This document shows, in pieces, positions 1-6,412 of a stretch of 20,467 bases of DNA; the first letter of the stretch is position 1, and every line of letters begins with the position of its first letter. A program made the position numbers and the translations under genes. The notes below the pieces were generated by a model. It worked only from the letters and a program-made list of their open reading frames with translations, was not told the DNA's origin and searched no databases. This DNA is from Aigarchaeota archaeon (GTDB lineage Archaea; Thermoproteota; Nitrososphaeria_A; Caldarchaeales; Wolframiiraptoraceae), in contig JANXDQ010000017.1 in assembly GCA_025059415.1 (NCBI GenBank), positions 1 through 20,467 of the forward strand. The letters run 5' to 3'.

Positions 1-1
1 C

Positions 2-139
2 GGAGTGCAAATGCTCAATCTCCCATTCCCATTCTCTGAATACATCCTACCGGGAGGCTTAACATTATTAGCCGTCGCCCTACTTCACAGACTAGACACG
101 TTCAGGGATATGATAATTGCTAGGAAGATTAGGGTTTAG
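2..139 (+). CDS. C-terminal fragment of an unrecognised protein
   Basis: An open frame enters from the left edge and runs to a TAG stop, giving 45 residues. It has a short hydrophobic stretch (around residues 16-28, ending in LLAVALLH) followed by a basic tail ending RKIRV, as at the cytoplasmic end of a membrane protein. There is an internal ATG at position 11, but nothing supports it as a true start, so I read this as the 3' end of a longer gene. It is convergent with the tRNA gene to its right. I do not recognise the family. A chance open frame is possible because the piece is short. Confidence 0.45.
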   Translation, partial: GVQMLNLPFPFSEYILPGGLTLLAVALLHRLDTFRDMIIARKIRV

Positions 140-287
140 GTGAATAAACTTCAACCCTAAAAAATTAATTACTTACATCTTTATTCCATAGCGCTCTTCA
201 TAAGATTAACCTTTCTTATAAGATATGGTTAACAAGTATAAGGAGGAAATTATAGCCCGGGCCGGATTCGAACCGGCGTCCCCGGGG

Positions 288-304
288 ATCCCCTCTTCCA
301 AGAT
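288..304 (-). other. tRNA intron at canonical position 37/38, 17 bases
   Basis: The intron follows G37 of the anticodon loop. The junctions form a textbook bulge-helix-bulge: exon CUCU pairs with intron GGGG through C-G and U-G pairs. The two three-base bulges are GGA and AUC, and the intron closes as UCU-UGGA-AGA. Cutting after the second base of each bulge gives a 17-base intron and a seven-base anticodon loop. Confidence 0.88.
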
Positions 305-321
305 CCAGAGCCCGGGATCCT

Positions 322-340
322 AAGCCCCCTCTGACCAGGA
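322..340 (-). other. tRNA intron in the D loop, about 19 bases
   Basis: Without removing about 19 bases here the D arm would be nearly 40 bases long. Removing them gives a normal D loop and leaves D-stem pairing intact. Both junctions lie in three-base bulge candidates (AAU at the 5' side, UUA at the 3' side). They are separated by a short GCC/GGC helix, with a weak CCU/AGG helix inside the intron. This is a relaxed form of the bulge-helix-bulge motif cut by archaeal splicing endonuclease. The exact cut could be shifted by one or two bases. Confidence 0.75.
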
Positions 341-384
341 TTGGCCGCTAGACGACCGGGCTTCACCCCCGATATTCTCCTCGG

Positions 385-395
385 AATATTTTATC
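385..395 (-). promoter_or_regulatory. TATA box for tRNA-Gln
   Basis: GATAAAATATT on the minus strand is centred about 28 bases before the tRNA 5' end. That is the usual archaeal TATA spacing, and the methyltransferase stop lies just upstream. Confidence 0.6.
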
Positions 396-417
396 TTTTC
401 CAATTAACTGGGTTTTC

Positions 418-1629
418 CTAAATTGAGGTCTTATGTTGTGGTTTAAGGTTGATCCAAAGGGGCTCGCTCTCGTAGATGGGTGCTTTCCCTTTCTCAAACA
501 CTATTATCTTCTCTCTCGATAATCCTTTATTGTAATGCTTATGTTGGGCTAGATATTTGTTCTCAACCCTGATATCATCGTCTATTATCATCTTCACGTT
601 AAAACCAACATCCTCTCCGGCCTTAGAGACCAGGTCTACAAGGGAGACTTCATTATCATTTCTAACCTTAATGTCTCCTAGGACGAGGGTGCATGCTTTA
701 TTGGGTTTGAGAACTCTATGGAACTCTTCTAGGAATCCTCTCATATGCCTTATGTAGAGGCTTGGGGATGAGGTTTGCGTGAGTTTTCTCTCGATATCTC
801 TGTAATCATATCCGAGAAACCATAGGCGGAGCCAATTATCCCACGCAGTTGTCAGGACATTTAGATAGGGCGGCGAGGTGAGTATCATGTCGACGCTTTC
901 ATCATCTAGGGGAAGAGTTTTCGCATCATTGTTGAATGCGACACCCTTGACCGGGGGAATGCCCTCAGATAGAACTTTTATGGACTTCTTAATCAAGCAC
1001 TCGAAAACATCTCTCCACGGCTTCCTCAACTTATACTTCTCGATATATTTTTTAACATAGTTTGGAGACATCGAGAATGAGTGAGAGCACTTCACGCTTA
1101 GATGGTATTCACATGGTCCATGCAAGATGCCAAGCATTAAACCCTTAATGAACATGGATACGTCGTCGTACTTATCAGAGAGCTGGTCTTTTACGAAGAG
1201 AATTTGTTTTAAGGTATCTTTATGGAAGAAGACTTGAACCTCTTCGGGGACCTCATCAAAATCAATAGCGTTTTTGAGATATTTTATTAAAGCTCTTTTC
1301 TCGCGAACCCATTCGTGGACCTCCTTTAAAGTAATTGGTCTGATTTTGGCGTGGGTTACGGCGAAGGCGTCGGGCGCGAGGTCGTTGCCGATGCCAATTC
1401 TTCCGAGTAAGCATGCCTCTAGAGGGGCAGTTCCCTTTCCACTAAATGGATCTAAAACTATGTCTCGGGGCTTCGTGAATTTCGTAATGAACCAGTGAGC
1501 TAGAGCTGGTGGAAATGAGCCGATCCTCGAAACCATTTTGTGTAATGGATGTCCCCACCTCCTCGGAGCGATCTTCCACGAATACTCAAGTTCATAGCTT
1601 GAAGTTACCAGGCGTAGCAGCGTGGCCAT
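418..1629 (-). CDS. DNA methyltransferase, N4-cytosine/N6-adenine type (TSPPY), orphan
   Basis: The 403-residue protein should transfer a methyl group from S-adenosylmethionine to an exocyclic amino group in DNA. The AdoMet-binding motif DPFSGKGT is at residues 60-67 and the catalytic TSPPY at 251-255. The long stretch between them (about 100-240) probably carries target recognition. The SPPY form is commonest in N4-cytosine enzymes. The order, motif I before motif IV, matches the N6_N4_Mtase families. The start is ATG at 1629, with a possible TATA (TTAAAT, 1663-1668) about 35 bases upstream. Its stop lies 55 bases before the tRNA gene. No restriction endonuclease or specificity subunit is near, so it may be a solitary epigenetic enzyme or the remnant of a restriction-modification pair. 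An RNA substrate is less likely. Confidence 0.85.
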   Translation of the reverse strand: MATLLRLVTSSYELEYSWKIAPRRWGHPLHKMVSRIGSFPPALAHWFITKFTKPRDIVLDPFSGKGTAPLEACLLGRIGIGNDLAPDAFAVTHAKIRPITLKEVHEWVREKRALIKYLKNAIDFDEVPEEVQVFFHKDTLKQILFVKDQLSDKYDDVSMFIKGLMLGILHGPCEYHLSVKCSHSFSMSPNYVKKYIEKYKLRKPWRDVFECLIKKSIKVLSEGIPPVKGVAFNNDAKTLPLDDESVDMILTSPPYLNVLTTAWDNWLRLWFLGYDYRDIERKLTQTSSPSLYIRHMRGFLEEFHRVLKPNKACTLVLGDIKVRNDNEVSLVDLVSKAGEDVGFNVKMIIDDDIRVENKYLAQHKHYNKGLSREKIIVFEKGKAPIYESEPLWINLKPQHKTSI

Positions 1630-1986
1630 TTTTGGATCGTTTCGACGGCTCCGCGGAGGATGATTTAAGAAGCGTCTTCTCCGAAAATTTGTTTATTCAA
1701 TGGACGAATCTCAAGATGTTACCATAAGAATATGAGGTAAGTGAACATGATAGATGTCACGGAGTTGCGGTAGGCTATTGGGGATTTTGATGGATTGCCT
1801 TTATCCTTGCGATGAAGTAAGTTTCGCTAAACTTTCAATAATCTATCCACTCGTCGGCCACTTCTTGGCCGCCCAATGCCCCCAATATCCCACAGTTTTT
1901 CATGAAGATTTTTCTCCTTCATGTCGAAAAGACCCGCCAAACGTCTTCTAGCAAGATTGTCCACCCGCCTAGGCCACGGTTTAAGA

Positions 1987-1995
1987 CTTATAAAT
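1987..1995 (+). promoter_or_regulatory. TATA box for rrp4
   Basis: CTTATAAAT lies about 55 bases before the chosen rrp4 ATG. The expected transcription start is near 2014-2018, leaving a leader of about 30 bases that contains a Shine-Dalgarno sequence. Confidence 0.65.
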
Positions 1996-2006
1996 GGAAT
2001 GCGTAT

Positions 2007-2023
2007 TCACTTCTCCGAAGTGA
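2007..2023 (+). repeat. Inverted repeat over the predicted rrp4 transcription start
   Basis: TCACTTC-TCC-GAAGTGA is a perfect 7-base inverted repeat with a 3-base centre. It lies between the TATA box and the GGAGGGG ribosome site. It could be an operator, or a small hairpin at the very 5' end of the mRNA. Confidence 0.55.
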
Positions 2024-2046
2024 GGTAGTTGGAGGGGAATGGTTCT

Positions 2047-2706
2047 ATGCCCATTTATTTCTCGGAGCACGAGGTAGTTCTACCTGGGCAGTTACTCTCC
2101 GATAATGGTAAAAGGAGTGGTGAGGGGACCTACAGCGTTGAGGGAAAGGTTTACGCGGCGCGAATAGGCTTCGCGACCGTTAAGGGTGACAAGATTCACG
2201 TGATACCCCTTAAGGGGGTCTATAAGCCGATGCCCGGAGACAGGGTGATAGGGGTGGTCTCGGATGTCAAGCCAAACGGATTCGAAGTGAATCTGGGAAA
2301 ACACTTGACAGGGATCATCAGGATACCGGATAAAGAACAAGTCCAAAACATGAGATTAAAGGTGGGTGATGCCGTTTATGTGAAGGTAAAGTCAAGTGGA
2401 CTTGGAGGAGTTCTCTTGGAGCGAGATGAGCAGATAAAGAAGTTTGAGAGCGGTCTTCTAGTCCAAATTAACCCCATTAAGATACCCAGGCTCATAGGAA
2501 GAAGGGGGTCAATGATACTCATGGTGAAGAAGTTGACTGGATGCGACATCGTAATCGGAAAGAATGGGCTCATAGTCATAAACGGCCCATCTCCGAAGAA
2601 CGAGTTCGCCGCAATGAAGGCTATTCAAATGATCGAGGAAGAAGCCCATACATCGGGTCTAACAGAGCGCGTAGAGAAAATGATTAGAGAAATAATCTCA
2701 AGTTGA
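2047..2706 (+). CDS. rrp4: Exosome complex RNA-binding cap protein Rrp4
   Basis: Rrp4 forms the cap of the archaeal RNA exosome and feeds RNA into the Rrp41-Rrp42 ring for 3' to 5' degradation or tailing. The 219-residue protein has an N-terminal domain (MPIYF... to about 58), an S1 domain (about 60-128) and a KH domain with the loop GRRG at 151-154. I chose ATG 2047 because GGAGGGG (2031-2037) lies 9 bases upstream and the N-terminus then matches the usual family start. A TTG at 2029 would add six residues but has poor ribosome-site spacing. The gene has its own TATA box and is followed by a T-rich stretch and a new promoter before rrp41, so it may be transcribed separately from the next two genes. 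Confidence 0.96.
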   Translation: MPIYFSEHEVVLPGQLLSDNGKRSGEGTYSVEGKVYAARIGFATVKGDKIHVIPLKGVYKPMPGDRVIGVVSDVKPNGFEVNLGKHLTGIIRIPDKEQVQNMRLKVGDAVYVKVKSSGLGGVLLERDEQIKKFESGLLVQINPIKIPRLIGRRGSMILMVKKLTGCDIVIGKNGLIVINGPSPKNEFAAMKAIQMIEEEAHTSGLTERVEKMIREIISS

Positions 2707-2712
2707 AAACCA

Positions 2713-2717
2713 TTTTT
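2713..2717 (+). terminator. Possible T-run terminator after rrp4
   Basis: Five thymines within an AT-rich stretch begin 7 bases after the rrp4 stop, as in archaeal T-run termination. The run is short and there is no hairpin. Confidence 0.3.
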
Positions 2718-2816
2718 ATTAACGCGTTTCGGCGCCTTCTTTGGCAAATGTCGCTCTCTAGACCTGCTTTAAGGGTTGTATGGAGGGTGAGTGCTGGAGG
2801 GGGCAGGGAGGGGAGC

Positions 2817-2825
2817 CTATAAAAG
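2817..2825 (+). promoter_or_regulatory. TATA box for rrp41-rrp42
   Basis: CTATAAAAG is preceded by a purine-rich GGGGAG element that could act as BRE. Transcription is expected near 2845-2848, giving a leader of about 30 bases with a Shine-Dalgarno sequence before ATG 2876. Confidence 0.7.
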
Positions 2826-2875
2826 GGGGCCATAACTACAATTAAGCTGGGTTGTTAGTGGAGAGGGGTGAGCTG

Positions 2876-3610
2876 ATGCACAGTATTAGACCTAGGTTGA
2901 TAAATGAGAATGGCCTTAGGGTCGACGGGAGGAGGCCAGATGAACTCAGGCCCATCAAAATGGAGGTAGGAGTCCTTGAGAAGAGCGACGGCTCCGCCTA
3001 CGTAGAATTTGGGGGAACAAAGGTCTTCGCCGCGGTCTTTGGGCCGAGGGAGGCCCACCCCAAGCACCTAGCACTTCCCGATAGGGCGATCCTGAATTGC
3101 AGATATCACATGACGTCGTTTAGCGTGGAGGAGAGGAAGCCTCTTGGAATGACTCGGAGGGAGATAGAGTTATCAAAGGTCATCAGGGAAGCCTTAGAAA
3201 CAGTGGCGTTTCTAGAAGAGTTCCCGAGGGCCTCAATAGATGTCTACATCGAGGTAATTCAAGCGGATGGTGGAACTAGGACTGCCGGACTCACAGCGGC
3301 ATCCCTAGCCCTAGCCGATGCCAGCATACCGATGGCAGACTTGATCGCGGCGGTAGCGGTTGGTAAAGTTGACGGTCAACTAGTCCTAGATTTATGTGAT
3401 TTAGAGGATAAGTATGGAGAAGCCGATATGCCCGTTGCCATGGCCCCCAGATTTAACTCGGTGGTCTTATTACAGCTGAATGGCAAATTCTCCCCAAGCG
3501 AGTTTAAGAAGGGGTTGACGCTGGCTCAGAAGGGCATCGCGGAAATATATAGACTTCAACAAGAGACCTTAAAGAAAAAGTTCAGCGCCTCTAGGCCCAT
3601 GGAGGTGTAA
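2876..3610 (+). CDS. rrp41: Exosome catalytic subunit Rrp41 (RNase PH-like)
   Basis: Rrp41 is the phosphorolytic subunit of the hexameric exosome ring. It pairs with Rrp42 and uses phosphate to shorten RNA from the 3' end. The 244-residue protein begins with the family hallmark (PRLINENGLRVDGRRPDELR) and contains GGTRTAGLTAAS (132-143). It also has the acidic active-site segment LEDKYGEAD (176-184). D178 and D184 keep the six-residue spacing of the catalytic aspartates known in Sulfolobus Rrp41, so the enzyme should be active. I chose ATG 2876, which follows GAGGGGTGA. An in-frame TTG at 2852 would add eight residues but lacks a ribosome site. The stop is four bases before rrp42. Confidence 0.96.
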   Translation: MHSIRPRLINENGLRVDGRRPDELRPIKMEVGVLEKSDGSAYVEFGGTKVFAAVFGPREAHPKHLALPDRAILNCRYHMTSFSVEERKPLGMTRREIELSKVIREALETVAFLEEFPRASIDVYIEVIQADGGTRTAGLTAASLALADASIPMADLIAAVAVGKVDGQLVLDLCDLEDKYGEADMPVAMAPRFNSVVLLQLNGKFSPSEFKKGLTLAQKGIAEIYRLQQETLKKKFSASRPMEV

Positions 3611-3614
3611 AGCC

Positions 3615-4475
3615 ATGTCTCTCTCATCGAAAAAGGATCTAACCGCCAAGATAATGCGTGATAAGATATACAGCCTCCTCCTCCAAGATAAGAGGATAGA
3701 TGGGCGGGATCCAAAGAGCCTTAGACCAGTGACGATTCAGACCAATTTAATAACCAAAGCTGACGGATCCGCGTTAGTCGCCATGGGTGGGACGAAAATA
3801 CTCACAGGGATCAAGGTGGAGATAGGTTCGCCATTCCCCGATAGACCTGATGAAGGAATATTCACAGTGAATGCGGAGCTTCTACCGCTCGCATCGACGA
3901 GTTTTGAGCCGGGGCCACCCGATGAAAGGGGGGTTGAGCTGGCCAGAGTCGTGGATAGGAGTTTAAGAGAGGGTGGAGCCCTGGATCTGAAGAAGCTTTG
4001 CTTGATCGAGGGAGAGAAAGTTTACGCCATCTTCATAGATATCTATGTCTTGGACTATGATGGAAACTACTTTGACCCCGCCCTAATCTCTGCGCTCGCC
4101 GCCCTGGCAACTACGAAAATACCGAGATATGAGGTGGTCGATGGTGAGATTAGGAAGACCGATGAGTTTTCCACGCTGGAGTTCGCCGCGCTTCCCTTCA
4201 CGACCATGATAGGAATTATTGGGGAGAAATTCTTAGTGGATCCGCAGATCGATGAGGAAAAGGCGCTTGACGTATCATTGATAATAGGGACCGATGAAAA
4301 GGGCAACGTAATCTCCATCCAGAAGAATAGTCCAGGCCCGATTCCAGTAAACCTATTAGACACGTTGCTAGATGTCGCCATCGAGAAGACGGATGAGATC
4401 AGGAAGAAGTTCCTCCAAGAAGTCCCGGCTAAACTCGCCTCAGAAAGAGGAGGCGGTGTGGAAAGTAGGATTTAA
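3615..4475 (+). CDS. rrp42: Exosome non-catalytic ring subunit Rrp42
   Basis: Rrp42 alternates with Rrp41 in the exosome ring. It contributes to RNA binding and the shape of the active site but is not itself catalytic. The 286-residue protein shows the RNase PH fold pattern: DKRIDGRDPKSLRPV at about 25-39, then KADGSALVAMGGTKILTGI, and GPPDERGVELARVVDRSLRE in the middle. The acidic residues equivalent to those of Rrp41 are not conserved, as usual for this subunit. GGAGGTG (3601-3607) lies seven bases before ATG 3615 and overlaps the end of rrp41, indicating translation in one operon. The C-terminal tail (SERGGGVESRI) is slightly longer than typical. Confidence 0.96.
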   Translation: MSLSSKKDLTAKIMRDKIYSLLLQDKRIDGRDPKSLRPVTIQTNLITKADGSALVAMGGTKILTGIKVEIGSPFPDRPDEGIFTVNAELLPLASTSFEPGPPDERGVELARVVDRSLREGGALDLKKLCLIEGEKVYAIFIDIYVLDYDGNYFDPALISALAALATTKIPRYEVVDGEIRKTDEFSTLEFAALPFTTMIGIIGEKFLVDPQIDEEKALDVSLIIGTDEKGNVISIQKNSPGPIPVNLLDTLLDVAIEKTDEIRKKFLQEVPAKLASERGGGVESRI

Positions 4476-4518
4476 ATTGAGAATGGTCGATCTCGCACCG
4501 GTAATTGGGGGCTGAGGA

Positions 4519-4746
4519 ATGGAGGAAGGTAAGATTAAGGGAAACCCGGCGAAGAGGTTCATGGCTAGATATGGCTCTACTCTAAGGAAGAAGGTGGCTG
4601 AGATAGAGCGGGAGCAACGAGCACGGCATATCTGCCCCAACTGCGAACAACCAAAGGTTAGGAGGGTTGCAATTGGTATCTGGAGATGTAGGAAGTGTGG
4701 ATACACGTTCGCGGGAGGGGCTTGGACGCCCTCCTCAAGAAAATAG
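4519..4746 (+). CDS. rpl37ae: Large ribosomal subunit protein L37Ae (eL43)
   Basis: The protein is a small zinc-ribbon component of the archaeal/eukaryotic 50S/60S subunit that binds 23S rRNA. Its 75 residues contain the zinc ligands C39, C42, C57 and C60 (CPNC and CRKC). The basic N-terminal part RFMARYGSTLRKKVAEIE and the tail AGGAWTP are both family hallmarks. The start is ATG 4519, with a G-rich stretch (4507-4511) about eight bases upstream. The 3' end is overlapped by the pcc1 frame. In many archaea rpoP follows this gene, but there is no room for it here. Confidence 0.95.
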   Translation: MEEGKIKGNPAKRFMARYGSTLRKKVAEIEREQRARHICPNCEQPKVRRVAIGIWRCRKCGYTFAGGAWTPSSRK

Positions 4747-5005
4747 CTGCTCACTAAGGGTATTTTTCAGGCTACCCGAATCGGTAGCTGAGATTCTATG
4801 CGGGGCAATAGCCCCCGAGGCCGCGGATATTCCCTCTCGCAGGGCCGCTGTGAAGCTCGGGATCGTGGAAGGAGGCTTAATCCTAGAAATAGAGGCACGG
4901 GATCCAGTAGCCCTTAGGGCGGCATTAAACTCTTTCCTAAGATTCATCGATGCCTCATTAAACGTGGTGAGCATCGTATCTCCCCCGTCGGAGGATAGTT
5001 TTTAA
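4697..5005 (+). CDS. pcc1: KEOPS complex subunit Pcc1
   Basis: Pcc1 is the dimerising subunit of KEOPS, which makes t6A at position 37 of ANN-decoding tRNAs. The core (about residues 18-95) reads LRVFFRLPE, then IAPE, PSRRAAVKL, and finally LILEIEARDPVALRAALNSFLRFI. This is the standard two-helix/three-strand Pcc1 pattern. The start is uncertain because no ATG occurs. GTG 4697 is chosen. TTG 4673 has a well-spaced AGGAGGG six bases upstream, but that would add eight residues and deepen the overlap. Either choice buries the start in rpl37ae (50 or 74 bases of overlap) and implies translational coupling. Confidence 0.85.
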   Translation: MDTRSREGLGRPPQENSCSLRVFFRLPESVAEILCGAIAPEAADIPSRRAAVKLGIVEGGLILEIEARDPVALRAALNSFLRFIDASLNVVSIVSPPSEDSF

Positions 5006-5008
5006 ATT
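4998..5008 (+). promoter_or_regulatory. TATA box for leaderless pfdB
   Basis: GTTTTTAAATT overlaps the end of pcc1 and is centred about 30 bases before ATG 5034. No Shine-Dalgarno sequence precedes that ATG, so a leaderless mRNA is likely. Confidence 0.6.
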
Positions 5009-5033
5009 CCACCCTGACTAATGTTTTTTTGAC

Positions 5034-5399
5034 ATGTCGGCTGATGAGGGAGAAATACCCCCAAGCGTAAGACAGCAATTGGCTAGATATCAACAACTAC
5101 AACAGACACTAAGCGTAATACTCGTCGAGAGGCAGAGGCTTGAAGCTGAGCTATTGGAAGTAAAAGATGCCCTGGAAGAGCTTCAAAAGTCCCCAGATGA
5201 CGCGACGGTCTATAAAGCCGTCGGCCCAATCCTAGTTCAAAGCAGTAAACAAAAGCTGATCGAAGAGCTAACTGAGAGGAGGGACCTCGCGGAAACTAGG
5301 CTGAAGCTCTTGGAGAAACAGGAACAACGAACGAGGGAACAGCTTGAAAATCTGCAGAAAGAGCTAAGAAACATGTTATCGAGACAGCCCCCCACATGA
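5034..5399 (+). CDS. pfdB: Prefoldin subunit beta
   Basis: Prefoldin beta joins with alpha in an alpha2-beta4 'jellyfish' hexamer that holds unfolded proteins and passes them to the thermosome. The 121 residues form the expected coiled-coil hairpin: an N-terminal helix (about 9-52), a beta-hairpin with DDATVYKAVGPILVQ (55-69), and a long C-terminal helix (about 72-115). The length is typical of the beta subunit. Its own TATA box sits inside the end of pcc1 and the message is probably leaderless. The stop overlaps the next start as ATGA, so the following gene is translationally coupled. Confidence 0.95.
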   Translation: MSADEGEIPPSVRQQLARYQQLQQTLSVILVERQRLEAELLEVKDALEELQKSPDDATVYKAVGPILVQSSKQKLIEELTERRDLAETRLKLLEKQEQRTREQLENLQKELRNMLSRQPPT

Positions 5400-6412
5400 G
5401 GAGAAAAGAGCTGATAGGATTACTTGCCAATAAGTTGGGGGAATTATCTTCTAAGGGCACTGTCGCGATTTTAACGCATTCTGGGGGGGACCCTGACTCC
5501 ATAGGCGCCTCCTACGTTTTAGGAAACATTCTTAGATCGCTCTGGAGCGCTGAAGTCTTATTTAGGGTTCCATCAGACCCATCCTCACAGCTTAGGGCTT
5601 TCATGAAAAGGCTCAGCCTCGATGAATCTGAGAGCGTTGAGCAAGCCTCGGCGTACGTCGTTGTCGATTGCGGTTCTCCGGAACAGCTCGATGAATACAT
5701 GGGTATCCTTGAAAGCGGCCGCGAAGTCGTGATCATAGATCACCACTCCACGAGCTTTGAAAGCTTTGCCGGAAAGGGCGAGGTCTTCTGTTCTGATGAA
5801 TATCAATCGGTTTGCGAGATGATCTTTGATCTGAGCCAACACGTAGGATACGAATTGAGCCCCAGGGAAGCTGAGGCCTTATTCGCCGGGATCTACTATG
5901 ATACCGTGAGGCTTTCAGTCGCAGATCAGGAGACGATGAGGAAAATATGCCACCTCACCTATCTCGGCGTAAACCCCAAAGACCTTCTTACAGAATTAGA
6001 AGTGAAAATGGACATCTCCGAGAGGATTGCGAGGCTGAAGTCCGCGGCTCGAATGAATATTTACCGCGTCGGAGGCTGGCTCATAGCCACGAGCACCTTG
6101 GGAAGCTTTCAAAGTTCCTCGGCGAGGGGTCTCTTAAATCTGGGGGCCCACGTAGCCGTTGTCGCAGGGGAGTATGAAGAGGGCACGGTCGTGAGTCTTA
6201 GAGCTGTCAAAGACTTTATAGAGGCAACTGGCGTTAATCTTGGAAGAGATATAGCGGCGAAGATCGGCGAGGAAATGGGCGGACATGGAGGTGGGCACTC
6301 ATCAGCGGCAAGGGCGTATTGCATGGAGAAGGATGTGGAAAAGGTCTTGCTGAGGTGCGTGGAGCTCATCGGCGAAATGGTAGGGGCCCCTCCGGAGAAG
6401 CTGAAGCCTTGA
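5396..6412 (+). CDS. DHH/DHHA1-family phosphoesterase (NrnA/RecJ-like)
   Basis: The 338-residue cytoplasmic enzyme should hydrolyse phosphodiester bonds in short RNA or DNA, or in cyclic dinucleotides, using Mn2+. Metal-ligand motifs are complete. H28, D32 and D34 lie in HSGGDPDSIG, D91 in VVDCGS, DHH is at 115-117, and D169 lies in YYDT. The C-terminal DHHA1 domain has GGHGGGH (295-301), which binds the nucleotide. The start ATG overlaps the pfdB stop by four bases and has no ribosome site, so re-initiation is likely. A DHH gene often follows pfdB in archaea, which suggests a role in RNA end metabolism beside the exosome. The exact substrate cannot be read from the sequence. Confidence 0.9.
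   Translation: MRRKELIGLLANKLGELSSKGTVAILTHSGGDPDSIGASYVLGNILRSLWSAEVLFRVPSDPSSQLRAFMKRLSLDESESVEQASAYVVVDCGSPEQLDEYMGILESGREVVIIDHHSTSFESFAGKGEVFCSDEYQSVCEMIFDLSQHVGYELSPREAEALFAGIYYDTVRLSVADQETMRKICHLTYLGVNPKDLLTELEVKMDISERIARLKSAARMNIYRVGGWLIATSTLGSFQSSSARGLLNLGAHVAVVAGEYEEGTVVSLRAVKDFIEATGVNLGRDIAAKIGEEMGGHGGGHSSAARAYCMEKDVEKVLLRCVELIGEMVGAPPEKLKP

Larger units (their letters stand above)
253..362 (-). tRNA. tRNA-Gln (anticodon CUG), two introns, CCA not encoded
   Basis: The minus strand folds as a tRNA. The acceptor stem AGCCCGG pairs fully with CCGGGCU and the discriminator is A73 (position 253). The D stem GUCU/AGGAU has A14-G15, G18-G19 and A21. The anticodon stem CCGGG pairs with CCCGG, with loop C-U-CUG-G. 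A four-base variable region leads to a T arm GCCGG/CCGGC with loop UUCGAAU. The anticodon bases are at 306-308. The A1-U72 start is typical of archaeal tRNA-Gln. To fit the cloverleaf, 19 bases must be removed from the D loop and 17 bases after position 37. CCA does not follow the discriminator, so it must be added after transcription. U8 is present, the base that a ThiI system would thiolate. Confidence 0.93.
1630..2046. other. Long gene-free stretch between methyltransferase and rrp4
   Basis: No frame here shows a recognisable protein. Short plus-strand frames are Cys/Pro/Ser-rich and lack family motifs or plausible ribosome sites. The left end holds the likely methyltransferase promoter and the right end the rrp4 promoter, with a short palindrome. 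No tRNA, C/D box pair or tandem repeat is visible. In many archaea the SBDS and proteasome alpha genes precede rrp4; they are absent here. Confidence 0.6.

Noticed and set aside
1754..2105. Two short plus-strand open frames before rrp4
   Set aside because: They are Cys/Pro/Ser-rich, have no family motif and no credible ribosome site or promoter, and the second runs into rrp4 in another frame.
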